Assembly: GCA_046719185.1 (NCBI GenBank)
Contig: JBDNDK010000009.1
Coordinates: 1-28,167, forward strand
DNA length: 28,167 bases
From: JBDNDK01 sp046719185
GTDB lineage: Bacteria > Armatimonadota > UBA5829
Reading direction: 5' to 3'
Both the position numbers and the translations under genes were made by a program. Below, piece after piece: positions 8,442-16,845 of this stretch. The notes beneath the pieces were generated by a model that searched no databases, was not told the origin of the DNA, and saw nothing but the letters and a program-made list of their open reading frames with translations. Each line of letters opens with the position of its first letter. The stretch's first letter is position 1.

Positions 8442-9185
8442 ATGGAAAAACAAATTGAATATGTTGTAAGAACAAAAGACCTCTCAAAAGAGTTTACTAT
8501 GGGTGGACAGACTCTTAGAGCATTAAAAAATATACAGTTGGATATATATAAGGGAGAGTATATTTCTCTTATGGGACCATCTGGATCTGGTAAATCAACT
8601 TTATTTAATATGATTGGTGGTCTTGATAAGCCAACTGAGGGAACTGTATTTATTAATGATGTTGATATGGCTCAATTAGATGCTTCAGAGCTTGCATATC
8701 TAAGATGTAGGACTATTGGGTATATCTTCCAGAGTTTTAACTTGATCCCTGTTATGACAGCTCTTGAGAATGTTACATTGCCTATGATTTTTGCTGGAGT
8801 GCAAAATGATGAAGGTATTGAAAGAGGGATTGAGCTTCTAAAGATAGTTGGTCTTGGAGACAGACTTCATCATAAGCCGACTGAGCTTTCTGGTGGACAG
8901 CAGCAGAGAGTTGCTATTGCTAGATCACTTGCAAACAATCCTGCTATAATCCTAGCTGATGAGCCTACTGGAAACCTTGACCTTAAGACTGGTAAAGAAA
9001 TTATTGACCTTCTTAGAAGATTGAACAAAGAACAGAATGTAACAATTATTTCTGCAACTCATGACCTTAAAATGATTGATATTTCTGACAGAATTGTTTG
9101 GATTAGAGACGGTGCAATTGAGAGAATAGAAGACAGAGCTGATGTTCAGGTTAGTGTTGGTCAGATGGAACATGAAGAAGAATAA
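8442..9185 (+). CDS. ABC transporter ATPase, MacB/LolD type
   Basis: A complete 247-residue nucleotide-binding subunit. Walker A is GPSGSGKST (45-53, Lys51), the Q-loop lies in YIFQSFNLIP, the signature is LSGGQQQR (from 149), Walker B ends in LADEPT with Asp173 and Glu174, and the switch His is His207 in ATHD. The text around the signature (AIARSLANNPAIILADEPTG) is typical of the MacB/LolD/FtsE group, which drives mechanotransmission by FtsX-like permeases rather than ordinary import. It is the last gene of the cassette, followed by an intrinsic terminator, and can serve the permease at 7123, the giant permease at 3, or both as a heterodimer. The family call is very sure; the cargo is not known. 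Confidence 0.95.
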   Translation: MEKQIEYVVRTKDLSKEFTMGGQTLRALKNIQLDIYKGEYISLMGPSGSGKSTLFNMIGGLDKPTEGTVFINDVDMAQLDASELAYLRCRTIGYIFQSFNLIPVMTALENVTLPMIFAGVQNDEGIERGIELLKIVGLGDRLHHKPTELSGGQQQRVAIARSLANNPAIILADEPTGNLDLKTGKEIIDLLRRLNKEQNVTIISATHDLKMIDISDRIVWIRDGAIERIEDRADVQVSVGQMEHEEE

Positions 9186-9233
9186 TTGATTTTCCTGTTA
9201 TTCATCTATTAAAATAAATATGTAAATTGGTAA

Positions 9234-9269
9234 AACCGGTGTGGCTTGTGTGCCTACCGGTTAATTTTT
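9234..9269 (+). terminator. Intrinsic terminator after the ABC cassette
   Basis: Arms AACCGGT (9234-9240) and ACCGGTT (9256-9262) pair perfectly, with an inner GGC/GCC extension (9243-9245 with 9252-9254) around a six-base loop. A T-rich tract to 9269 follows. It ends only 3 nt before the next start codon at 9273, so it may also affect expression of that gene. Confidence 0.75.
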
Positions 9270-9272
9270 CTT

Positions 9273-11789
9273 ATGGATAAGATTTTGCCTGAAACAACAA
9301 TTAAAAATAAAATATATAAACTTCTTCCTAAAATTGAGAAACCAGCAAGATATGCTGGTGGAGAATTAAATTCTGTTATTAAGCCAAAAGATGAGATAGA
9401 ATGCAGAATTGCATTGGCATTTCCTGATACCTATGATGTAGGAATGTCAAATTTAGGTCTTAAAATCTTATACAGTGTAATTAATAATCAAACTGGATTA
9501 GCTGCTGAGAGAGTTTTTTGTCCTGATATTGACATGCATAAGTTGATGAGAGAATCCAGTATTCCACTATACACTTTAGAAACTTTTACACCTCTTTCTG
9601 AATGTAATATTCTTGCTTTTTCAATAGCTTATGAAATGTGTTATACAACAGTTCTTGAAATGATGGACATGTCCAACATTCCAATTAAATCTTGTATGAG
9701 AACAGATAAACACCCAATAGTAATTGCTGGTGGTCATTGTGCAACAAATCCAGAGCCAATGGTTGATTTTATAGATGCATTTGTGATTGGTGATGGTGAA
9801 GATGTTATATTAGAAATTGCAAATGTTGTGAGAAATAATAAAGATTCTAGAGAAACTGCAATCAGCAAGTTAGCTGAGATTGAGGGTGTGTATGTTCCTG
9901 CTGTTCATAGAGATAAAGAAAATATCAGAATAGAAGGCAGAAGAGTAGCCAGTCTTGAAAATGCATTATTTCCTGATAGTATGATTGTTCCTTTTACTGA
10001 AACGGTGCATGATAGAGTGGCTCTTGAAATTATGAGAGGCTGCACTAGAGGCTGCAGATTTTGCCAAGCTGGAATGATAACAAGGCCTGTGAGAGAAAGG
10101 TCTTTATCAGAGCTGATAAAACAAGCTGATAAGCTATTGTCATCTACTGGTCATGAAGAGATTTCTTTGGTTTCACTTTCTAGTGCAGATTATTCACAGA
10201 TTGATACTCTTGTCAAAACATTAACTGATAGATATGAAAAAGATAGAGTAGGCATTTCCCTGCCAAGTTTAAGAGCTGATGCCAAATGTGTTAATTTAGC
10301 TGCTGATATACAAAGAGTGAGAAAGAGTGGACTCACATTTGCTCCAGAAGCAGGCACTCAAAAACTCAGAGATGTGATTAACAAAAATGTATCTGAAAGA
10401 GATTTATTGGATGCTGTGGCTGCTGCTGTAAAACAAGGTTGGCAAAGACTAAAATTGTATTTTATGATTGGTTTGCCAACAGAAACTGAAGAAGATATAT
10501 TGGGTATTGCTGATTTAGTGAGAAAAGTGATATCTGTTGGTATAGAGAATGGGAAATTTATTACTCTTAATGTAACAATATCTCCATTTGTGCCAAAGCC
10601 ACATACACCTTTTCAGTGGAGAGGAATGACAAACACTGAAGAACTAGAACAAAAAATTGCTCTTTTAAGACCAAAGCTTAAAGGAAAAAATATATTATTA
10701 TCTTGGCATGACCCATATCCTACAAAAATTGAAGCTTTGTTGGCAAGAGGATCAAGTGAACTAGGTAAAGTTATAGAAAAAGTATGGCAAGAAGGTGGAA
10801 TGCTTGAGCAAGACCATTTCAAAAGAGAAAGATGGGAAAATGCATGCAGAGAAATTGGTGTTGATATAGATAAAGAAGTTACTAAAACAATTCCTTATGA
10901 TGAAAAACTTCCTTGGGATCATATATCTGTGGGAGTAAGCAAAGATTTTTTAATCAGGGAAGATAAAAATGCAGAATTAGGAATAATAACTGAAGATTGC
11001 AGAGAAGGCTGTTGTGGTTGTGGGATCAATATAGTTACAAAAGATATTTGTCCACCAAATCCAACAAAATTAGATTTTGAGCAATACAAGATTGAAGAAA
11101 AAATTAGAAGCAATGAACCAGTGAAACAGATAATGCTGACATTTGAAAAGAATGATTTAGCAAGATGGCTTGGGCACTTGGATATTCTAAGAATTTTTGA
11201 AAAAGCAGTTAGAATTAGCAGAATACCTGTAATGTATTCAGAAGGGTATAATCCCAGAATAAAAATGTCAATAATGTCTGCTCTGCCTCTTGGAGTTACA
11301 GGTTCTTCAGAGTATTTATCTTTAACTTTGACAGATGATGTTGATAACTTTGATCTTATTAGAAGATTGAATAAATCACTTCCAGCTGGATTAAGAATTT
11401 TAGAAGCTAGAGAAATAACACTAGGTAGAAAACCAAATGTTCCTATTGCAAGTGAATTTGAGGTGTATTTGGATGATGATAGAGAAAACGATATAGAGTT
11501 GCTTCAATCATCAATTTTCAATTTACTTGAAAAAGACACAATAATTATTGAAAGAATATCTAAAGGAAAAAAGAAACAAATTGATATAAGAAAAGGCATA
11601 AAAAATATTAGTATATATGAAGAAGATAAAAATACAATAATAAGATTAATGCTTCTTCACAAAGATTTTACAGTAAAGCCAATGGAAGTAATTGACATAC
11701 TAAAGAAATCTTATCCTGAGCTGGTGGTTAAAAAGATAAATAGAAGAAGGATGACAGTTGATTTAGAATCTGAAAAAAATATTTTATAG
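9273..11789 (+). CDS. B12-binding-like/radical SAM protein fused to DUF2344 (TIGR03960 + TIGR03936 type)
   Basis: 838 residues from ATG 9273. The N-terminus KIEKPARYAGGELNSV with AFPDTYDVGMSNLGL matches the usual start of the TIGR03960 family. A cobalamin-binding-like domain covers roughly 40-210. The radical SAM core has CTRGCRFC with Cys257, Cys261 and Cys264 to hold a 4Fe-4S cluster. A second Cys-rich block CREGCCGCG starts at Cys576. From about residue 619 a DUF2344 domain follows (FEKNDLARWLGHLD, MYSEGYNPRIKMS, ALPLGVTGSSEYL). The two parts are often separate or fused next to rng-rplU-rpmA, as here. The chemistry and substrate are not established; a role in RNA or ribosome modification is only suggested by the neighbours. 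No ribosome site is visible before ATG 9273, which lies just after a terminator. Confidence 0.9.
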   Translation: MDKILPETTIKNKIYKLLPKIEKPARYAGGELNSVIKPKDEIECRIALAFPDTYDVGMSNLGLKILYSVINNQTGLAAERVFCPDIDMHKLMRESSIPLYTLETFTPLSECNILAFSIAYEMCYTTVLEMMDMSNIPIKSCMRTDKHPIVIAGGHCATNPEPMVDFIDAFVIGDGEDVILEIANVVRNNKDSRETAISKLAEIEGVYVPAVHRDKENIRIEGRRVASLENALFPDSMIVPFTETVHDRVALEIMRGCTRGCRFCQAGMITRPVRERSLSELIKQADKLLSSTGHEEISLVSLSSADYSQIDTLVKTLTDRYEKDRVGISLPSLRADAKCVNLAADIQRVRKSGLTFAPEAGTQKLRDVINKNVSERDLLDAVAAAVKQGWQRLKLYFMIGLPTETEEDILGIADLVRKVISVGIENGKFITLNVTISPFVPKPHTPFQWRGMTNTEELEQKIALLRPKLKGKNILLSWHDPYPTKIEALLARGSSELGKVIEKVWQEGGMLEQDHFKRERWENACREIGVDIDKEVTKTIPYDEKLPWDHISVGVSKDFLIREDKNAELGIITEDCREGCCGCGINIVTKDICPPNPTKLDFEQYKIEEKIRSNEPVKQIMLTFEKNDLARWLGHLDILRIFEKAVRISRIPVMYSEGYNPRIKMSIMSALPLGVTGSSEYLSLTLTDDVDNFDLIRRLNKSLPAGLRILEAREITLGRKPNVPIASEFEVYLDDDRENDIELLQSSIFNLLEKDTIIIERISKGKKKQIDIRKGIKNISIYEEDKNTIIRLMLLHKDFTVKPMEVIDILKKSYPELVVKKINRRRMTVDLESEKNIL

Positions 11790-11791
11790 TC

Positions 11792-11800
11792 TGATATAAT
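11792..11800 (+). promoter_or_regulatory. Extended -10 promoter for the RNase G gene
   Basis: TGATATAAT is a perfect extended -10 element (TGn plus TATAAT). It begins 3 nt after the stop codon of the upstream gene. No clear -35 hexamer is present, which extended -10 promoters can tolerate. Transcription would start near 11807 and give a leader of about 85 nt. Confidence 0.45.
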
Positions 11801-11838
11801 AATAATTATCCAAATTATGTAATGTTTTGAAAAGTTTT

Positions 11839-11854
11839 TCTGCCCGGAGGCGGA
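11839..11854 (+). promoter_or_regulatory. Hairpin in the RNase G leader
   Basis: TCTGCC (11839-11844) pairs with GGCGGA (11849-11854), with one G-U pair, around the four-base loop CGGA. This GC-rich hairpin stands out in an AT-rich leader about 37 nt before the start codon and has no T-tract, so it is not a terminator. E. coli rne is feedback-controlled through its leader; a similar role here is a guess. Confidence 0.35.
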
Positions 11855-11890
11855 TTAACATAAAAATACTAGAATGAAGGGGGTGATTGA

Positions 11891-13606
11891 TTGTCAAAAG
11901 AAATCCTTGTAAATGTTGATACAAGGGAGACCCGAGTAGCAGTAATTGAAAGTGGCAGACTTGTAGAGCTGCATGTTGAGAGAGAAGAAAGAGTTGTTGG
12001 CAGTATATACAAGTGTAAAGTTGCAAATGTGCTTGCTGGTATGGATGCAGCTTTTGTGGATATTGGTCTTGAGAGAAATGCCTTTTTGTATGTTGGTGAT
12101 ATTCTTCCTGAAATGGATGAAGAATATCCTAGTGCAAGGAAAGAGCATAAAAATATAAGTATAAAAGATTTGCTGAAGGTGGGGCAAGAACTTTTGGTGC
12201 AAGTTGTAAAAGGACCAAGAGGCACCAAGGGAGCAAGAGTATCCACTAGAATCTCACTTCCGGGAAGATGTTTAGTTTTAATGCCAGATTCAGATAATGT
12301 TGGGGTTTCCAGAAAAATTGAAGATGAATCTGAACGAGACCGTTTGAAAAAAATTGTTGAAAACATAAGGCCTCCTGGTTATGGAATTATTGTGAGAACG
12401 GAATCCGAAGGAAGACCAGAATCTGAATTAAGGCAAGATTTAGATTTTCTGATGAGGATGTGGTGTCAGATTCAGGAAAAGGCATCAAAAATAAACCCAC
12501 CGGGGATTGTGCATCAGGATTTGAGTTTGATATACAAGACTATCAGGGATATTTTTGGGTCTGATATTAGCAGAATGATAATTGATTCACCTGTAGATTA
12601 TGAAAAGGCAATGGAGCTTTTGGAGCTTATTTCTCCAAAAATGAAATCAAAACTTCATTTATATGATGATCCGGAGCCAATATTTGAAAGATATGCAGTA
12701 GATTCTGAGATTGAAAATCTATTGAGAAGAAAAGTATGGCTCAAATCTGGAGGACATTTGACTATAGACTCCACTGAAGCTTTGACTGCTATAGATGTTA
12801 ATACAGGAAAGTTTATAGGTTCATCAAGCCTTTCAGATACAATTTTGAAGACAAACCTTGATGCTGTTACTGAGATTGCAAGGCAATTAAGGCTTAGAGA
12901 CATCGGTGGGATAATTGTAATAGACTTTATTGATATGTCTGATATAAAAGACAAACAGAAAGTTTTCATTGCTTTAGAAAAAGAGCTTAAAAAAGATAGA
13001 ACAAGAACAAAAATTTGCAGTATTAGTCCTTTGGGTTTGGTAGAAATGACCAGAAAGAGGACATCTGAAACTCTCACAGAGATTGTAACTCAGACATGTC
13101 CATATTGCCATGGGAGAGGTGTTATAGAATCACCTCAGACAGTAAGTTTGAAAATTGAGAGAGACTTAAGGAAAATGGCAAATCAGGTGGATGATGAAGC
13201 ATTTTTAGTTGTGTGTCATCCAGAGGTTGCTTTTAATCTTATAGGGACTCAGGGTGATATCATTTCTGAGATTGAAAGAAGAATTCACAGGGCAATATTT
13301 GTGAGAGCAAATGAAAATTTACATATTGAAACATTTGAGATAACTCAGGGTGATCTAAATGAAATGGAAAGACATTATATGCCATTCAAAAAAGGTCAGA
13401 TAGTGGAGTGCCATGTAGCTCATAATCCATTTAGCTCTCTACCAAGGGCTAGTGGTTGGATAGATGGGAATTATATGATTGAGCTTTCAGATGGTGGTAA
13501 ATATGTTGGAAAAACAATAAAAGCAAAAATAACCGATGTTTATAGGTCATGTTGTTTTGCAAGTGTATATGAAACAGAAAAAAAGCTTGACAACAAAAAG
13601 AGGTAG
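11891..13606 (+). CDS. rng: Ribonuclease G/E family endoribonuclease
   Basis: 571 residues. It starts at TTG 11891 after a run AAGGGGGTGA (11877-11885). It cuts single-stranded AU-rich RNA and takes part in rRNA maturation and mRNA decay. An S1 domain lies near 38-120 (VGSIYKCKVANVLAGMDAAFVDIG). The DNase I-like catalytic core carries the magnesium ligands Asp302 (DVNTGKF) and Asp345 (VIDFIDM). The zinc-link CPYC (Cys403, Cys406) used for dimer contacts follows. The length and the absence of an RNase E C-terminal scaffold place it closer to RNase G. It stands just before L21 and L27, a common arrangement with the upstream radical SAM/DUF2344 gene. Its 5' third is relatively richer in CG dinucleotides than the upstream gene. 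The family call is very sure; G rather than a short E form is likely. Confidence 0.95.
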   Translation: MSKEILVNVDTRETRVAVIESGRLVELHVEREERVVGSIYKCKVANVLAGMDAAFVDIGLERNAFLYVGDILPEMDEEYPSARKEHKNISIKDLLKVGQELLVQVVKGPRGTKGARVSTRISLPGRCLVLMPDSDNVGVSRKIEDESERDRLKKIVENIRPPGYGIIVRTESEGRPESELRQDLDFLMRMWCQIQEKASKINPPGIVHQDLSLIYKTIRDIFGSDISRMIIDSPVDYEKAMELLELISPKMKSKLHLYDDPEPIFERYAVDSEIENLLRRKVWLKSGGHLTIDSTEALTAIDVNTGKFIGSSSLSDTILKTNLDAVTEIARQLRLRDIGGIIVIDFIDMSDIKDKQKVFIALEKELKKDRTRTKICSISPLGLVEMTRKRTSETLTEIVTQTCPYCHGRGVIESPQTVSLKIERDLRKMANQVDDEAFLVVCHPEVAFNLIGTQGDIISEIERRIHRAIFVRANENLHIETFEITQGDLNEMERHYMPFKKGQIVECHVAHNPFSSLPRASGWIDGNYMIELSDGGKYVGKTIKAKITDVYRSCCFASVYETEKKLDNKKR

Positions 13607-13621
13607 TGGTATCATTTTTCC

Positions 13622-13650
13622 TTGACACACTAATTTTATTGTGTGATAAA
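13622..13650 (+). promoter_or_regulatory. Sigma70-type promoter for rplU-rpmA
   Basis: A consensus -35 TTGACA (13622-13627), a 17-nt spacer and GATAAA (13645-13650, 4 of 6 matches), with an extended -10 TG at 13642-13643. It lies in the gap after the RNase G stop codon. Transcription would start near 13657, giving a leader of about 47 nt. The element overlaps a CACAC/GTGTG inverted repeat (13626-13630 and 13641-13645). Confidence 0.6.
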
Positions 13651-13703
13651 AAAATAACCGAATATAATAAAATATCGGATTAATTCACTGGGGGTTTTGT
13701 ACA

Positions 13704-14018
13704 GTGTACGCTATAGTAAAAGCTGGTGGTAAGCAATATAAAGTTGCTCAAAATGATATAATTGAAGTAAACAAACTCAAAGCAGATGTTGGTGAAAACA
13801 TTGAATTAGATCAAGTATTATTAGTAAATGATGATAATGGTCTAAATTTAGGAACACCCTATGTTACTGGTGCTAAGGTTATTGGCAAAGTGATGAGACA
13901 ATTTAAGGGCAAGAAAATAAATGGTTTCACCTACAAACCAAAAAAAGATTACAGAAGAAGATATGGTCATAGACAGCTTCTAACTGCTGTAAAAATTGAA
14001 GAAATAAAAGTTAGTTAA
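13704..14018 (+). CDS. rplU: 50S ribosomal protein L21
   Basis: 104 residues, usual L21 length. It starts at GTG 13704 with a G-rich ribosome site at 13689-13695. The N-terminus MYAIVKAGGKQYKV and the C-terminal basic segment FTYKPKKDYRRRYGHRQ are hallmark L21 text. L21 binds domains of 23S rRNA and sits near L20 in the large subunit. L27 follows after 17 nt, the standard pairing. Nothing is unusual apart from the GTG start. Confidence 0.98.
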   Translation: MYAIVKAGGKQYKVAQNDIIEVNKLKADVGENIELDQVLLVNDDNGLNLGTPYVTGAKVIGKVMRQFKGKKINGFTYKPKKDYRRRYGHRQLLTAVKIEEIKVS

Positions 14019-14035
14019 AAGGCAGGTAATATCTT

Positions 14036-14299
14036 ATGGCACATAAAAAAGGTGTTGGTAGTACACGAAACGGAAGAGATAGTAATCCTAAACGGCTTGG
14101 TGTGAAGGAGTATGCTGGCACAGCAGTAACTGCAGGAAGCATACTTGTGAGACAGAGAGGCACTCCTATAACTGCTGGAAGAAATGTTAAAAGAGGCAAA
14201 GATGATACTTTGTTCTCATTGATTGATGGAATTGTTCAGTTTGAAACAGCAGCTGGCAAAAAAAGAGTTAGTGTTTATCCAGCAGAAGTTAAATCATAA
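14036..14299 (+). CDS. rpmA: 50S ribosomal protein L27
   Basis: 87 residues. It opens with MAHKKGVGSTRNGRDS, the flexible arm that reaches the peptidyl-transferase centre, and continues with GVKEYAGTAVTAGSILVRQRGT, a diagnostic L27 stretch. It lacks the N-terminal extension that Firmicutes, Fusobacteria and relatives remove with the Prp protease, and no prp gene lies between L21 and L27. This argues against a firmicute origin despite the low GC content. The ribosome site is weak (CAGG before ATG), and coupling to rplU is likely. Confidence 0.98.
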   Translation: MAHKKGVGSTRNGRDSNPKRLGVKEYAGTAVTAGSILVRQRGTPITAGRNVKRGKDDTLFSLIDGIVQFETAAGKKRVSVYPAEVKS

Positions 14300-14339
14300 A
14301 AAGAATTTTATTTTTTTATAAATATTATTCTATAATTGA

Positions 14340-14370
14340 TTGGTTATCTAAGTTCAAATATGACTATAAT
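14340..14370 (+). promoter_or_regulatory. Weak candidate promoter for the obgE operon
   Basis: TATAAT at 14365-14370 with TTGGTT at 14340-14345 (19-nt spacer). Another TATAAT lies at 14331-14336 with no good -35. The operon downstream of the terminator needs a promoter or read-through, but the evidence is thin in this AT-rich gap. Confidence 0.25.
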
Positions 14371-14407
14371 AAAGGAGGATGAATTCAAATAGTTCGTCCT
14401 CCTTTTT
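14371..14407 (+). terminator. Intrinsic terminator after rpmA
   Basis: A 13-bp stem, AAAGGAGGATGAA (14371-14383) with TTCGTCCTCCTTT (14393-14405), one G-U pair and a 9-nt loop, runs into a short T run to 14407. It separates the ribosomal protein pair from the obgE operon. The left arm contains a near-perfect anti-16S sequence (AAAGGAGG) hidden in the stem, with no start codon at the right distance. Confidence 0.8.
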
Positions 14408-14445
14408 GCCGTGTATTGTTTTTGATGATTAGATTGGATGATTAG

Positions 14446-15735
14446 ATGCAGTTTGTTGATGAAGTTGAAATAGTTGTAAAAGGTGGAGATGGCGGAAACG
14501 GAATGGTTGCATTTCGAAGGGAAAAGTATGTACCAAGAGGCGGACCATCCGGTGGTGATGGTGGACATGGCGGAAGTGTAATAATAAGAGCTGATTATAG
14601 ACTCAACACATTGGTTGATTTAAGATATAAAAAATATTATAGAGCTGGGAGGGGCGGTGATGGAGGACCAAATGATAAGAGGGGCAAAGATGGCAAAAAC
14701 CTGATTATAAGGGTGCCTGTTGGTACTATGGTTTTTCATCAGGAAACTGGCAAACTGCTGGCAGATTTGTCTAAAGACAAACAAAAATATGTTGCATCTA
14801 AAGGTGGCAGAGGCGGTAGAGGAAATGCCAGTTTTGCTAGCTCAACTGCTCAAACACCAAGGTTTGCAGAAAAAGGTGAACCAGTTGATGATGTTGCAAT
14901 AAAATTAGAATTAAAGCTTCTTGCTGATGTGGGATTGATTGGTTTCCCAAATGTTGGCAAATCTACTCTAATTTCAAGAATATCAGCAGCAAAGCCAAAG
15001 ATAGCAAATTACCCGTTTACTACTATTGCTCCAAATCTTGGAGTTGTGAAAGTTGCAGATAAATCTTTTGTGGTTGCTGATATGCCGGGATTGATTGAAG
15101 GTGCATCAGAGGGTGCTGGTCTTGGACATCAGTTTCTAAAACACATTGAAAGAACAAGATTACTGGTGCATTTGATAGATGTTTCTGGTTTCTCTGGCAG
15201 AGAGCCTGAGAAAGATTTTGATATTATAAACAATGAATTAAAGTCTTATGGTGAAAAAGTATCAGCTCTTCAGCAGTTGGTTGCAATGAATAAATGTGAT
15301 ATACCTGAATCTGCAGAGTTTGTAGATAAAATTAAGAAAGATTTAACTGACAGAGGTTATGAGGTCTTTGAAATATCAGCTGTTTCTGGAATGGGAGTAG
15401 ATTCTTTATTATATAGAATGGCTGAAATTATTGACAGCATACCTGTGGAAGTTGAATCTGCAGAAGAAGAAGTTGTACATTTTACTGTTCAGCCTAAAGA
15501 GGATAATTGGCAAGTGTTGAAACTTGATGAGAATGAATGGCAGGTTGTTGGTAATGAAGTTGAGATGATAGTTAGAAGAACTGACATAAATAATGAATAT
15601 GCTTTGAGAAGACTTCATAGACAGTTAGATAAGATGGGTGTTATAAAAAAATTGCGTGATATGGGTGTTGAACACGGAGACACTGTAAAAATTAGAGATT
15701 TAGAGTTTGATTTTCACGATGAAGCATACGAATAA
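14446..15735 (+). CDS. obgE: GTPase Obg/CgtA
   Basis: 429 residues. The N-terminal glycine-rich Obg fold (1-158) starts MQFVDEVEIVVKGGDGGNG. The G domain has a P-loop GFPNVGKST (166-174), a G3 motif DMPGLIEGA (from 212) and NKCD (282-285). Residues from about 345 form the OCT domain (VVHFTVQPKEDNW ... VKIRDLEFDF), which is present only in part of the bacteria (Gram-positives and relatives). Obg binds the 50S subunit during assembly and links it to (p)ppGpp and growth control. It is the first gene of a tight operon; its last 17 nt overlap proB. CG dinucleotides cluster in its first 230 nt and become scarce later. Confidence 0.97.
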   Translation: MQFVDEVEIVVKGGDGGNGMVAFRREKYVPRGGPSGGDGGHGGSVIIRADYRLNTLVDLRYKKYYRAGRGGDGGPNDKRGKDGKNLIIRVPVGTMVFHQETGKLLADLSKDKQKYVASKGGRGGRGNASFASSTAQTPRFAEKGEPVDDVAIKLELKLLADVGLIGFPNVGKSTLISRISAAKPKIANYPFTTIAPNLGVVKVADKSFVVADMPGLIEGASEGAGLGHQFLKHIERTRLLVHLIDVSGFSGREPEKDFDIINNELKSYGEKVSALQQLVAMNKCDIPESAEFVDKIKKDLTDRGYEVFEISAVSGMGVDSLLYRMAEIIDSIPVEVESAEEEVVHFTVQPKEDNWQVLKLDENEWQVVGNEVEMIVRRTDINNEYALRRLHRQLDKMGVIKKLRDMGVEHGDTVKIRDLEFDFHDEAYE

Positions 15736-16840
15736 AACGCTTAAAAGAATAATTGTAAAAGTAGGTACAAGCAGCCTTGTTTCTGAAAATGGTTCTTTGG
15801 ATAGAGACAAGATGATTTGTTTGATAGATCAGCTTGCTCAACTGATGAAAGAAGGCAAAGAAGTTGTTTTGGTATCAAGCGGAGCAATTAGAGCAGGAAT
15901 GGAGAAATTGGGTTTTACTGAGAGGCCTTCTACTATTCCGGATCAGCAGGCAAGTGCTGCTGTTGGGCAAAGTGCATTGATGCAGTTATATACTGAGATA
16001 TTAGCAAATTATAATATTATTCCGGGTCAGGTTTTGTTAACAAGAGATGACTTTAGGAACAGAGAAAGATATCTAAATGCTAGGAATACTTTATATACTC
16101 TGCTGAGATTTGGATGTCTGCCTATTGTGAATGAAAATGATACAGTGGCTACTGATGAGATAAAATTTGGTGAGAATGATGCACTTGCTGCTTTGGTTGG
16201 AGCTTGTCTTGATGCTGATTTAGTACTTAATTTGTCTGATGTTGATGGATTATATGATCAAGATCCAAGAAGTTCAGATACTTGCAAGCTTATTGAGGAG
16301 ATCGCAGAAATCACACCTGAAATAGAAGCATTAGCAGGGGGTGCAAATGGGGTTTGTGGCAGTGGTGGAATGAAATCAAAAATTGAGGCTGCCAAAATTG
16401 CAGTAAATTCCGGTGCCAGAATGGTGATAGCAAGAGCAGGACAACCCAACGTCATTATTGATGCTGCTCATGGTAAGAATGTAGGAACTAGATTTCTAAG
16501 CAATGCTAAAGGATTGAATCATAGAAAAAGATGGATAGCTTTTGCAAGCAGGGTGAAGGGTAGTATAATAGTAAACGATGGTGCAAAGAGTGCTATTATG
16601 GACAAAGGCAAAAGCCTGCTTTCTGCTGGTATAGTGAATTGTGAGGGTTCTTTTTTAGTCGGTGATTTGGTTTCTGTTTTAGATGAATATGGCAACAAGG
16701 TTGCAAGAGGTCTAGCCAACTACAGCTCTGATGAAATTATGTCAATTAGAGGATTAAAGAGCTCTGATATAGAAAAGACACTTGGCTATAAGGGTTTTGA
16801 TGAAGTGATTCACAGAGATAACATGGTTATAGGGGTGTAA
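15719..16840 (+). CDS. proB: Glutamate 5-kinase
   Basis: 373 residues from ATG 15719, inside the end of obgE. It phosphorylates glutamate, the first step of proline synthesis. The amino-acid-kinase domain begins with IIVKVGTSSLV and has VLVSSGAIRAGM and NENDTVATDEI, conserved for ATP and glutamate binding. A C-terminal PUA domain (about 280-365) completes the full-length form. The start was chosen over an upstream in-frame TTG at 15707 because the kinase family normally begins a few residues before the KVG motif; neither has a strong ribosome site, so coupling to obgE is likely. proA follows 5 nt later. Confidence 0.97.
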   Translation: MKHTNKTLKRIIVKVGTSSLVSENGSLDRDKMICLIDQLAQLMKEGKEVVLVSSGAIRAGMEKLGFTERPSTIPDQQASAAVGQSALMQLYTEILANYNIIPGQVLLTRDDFRNRERYLNARNTLYTLLRFGCLPIVNENDTVATDEIKFGENDALAALVGACLDADLVLNLSDVDGLYDQDPRSSDTCKLIEEIAEITPEIEALAGGANGVCGSGGMKSKIEAAKIAVNSGARMVIARAGQPNVIIDAAHGKNVGTRFLSNAKGLNHRKRWIAFASRVKGSIIVNDGAKSAIMDKGKSLLSAGIVNCEGSFLVGDLVSVLDEYGNKVARGLANYSSDEIMSIRGLKSSDIEKTLGYKGFDEVIHRDNMVIGV

Positions 16841-16845
16841 ATAAA

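Noticed and set aside
11869..12366. Serine-rich 165-codon frame antisense to the RNase G gene
   Set aside because: It covers the S1 domain region of a clear RNase G; composition is the reverse image of the coding strand and there is no promoter or ribosome site.
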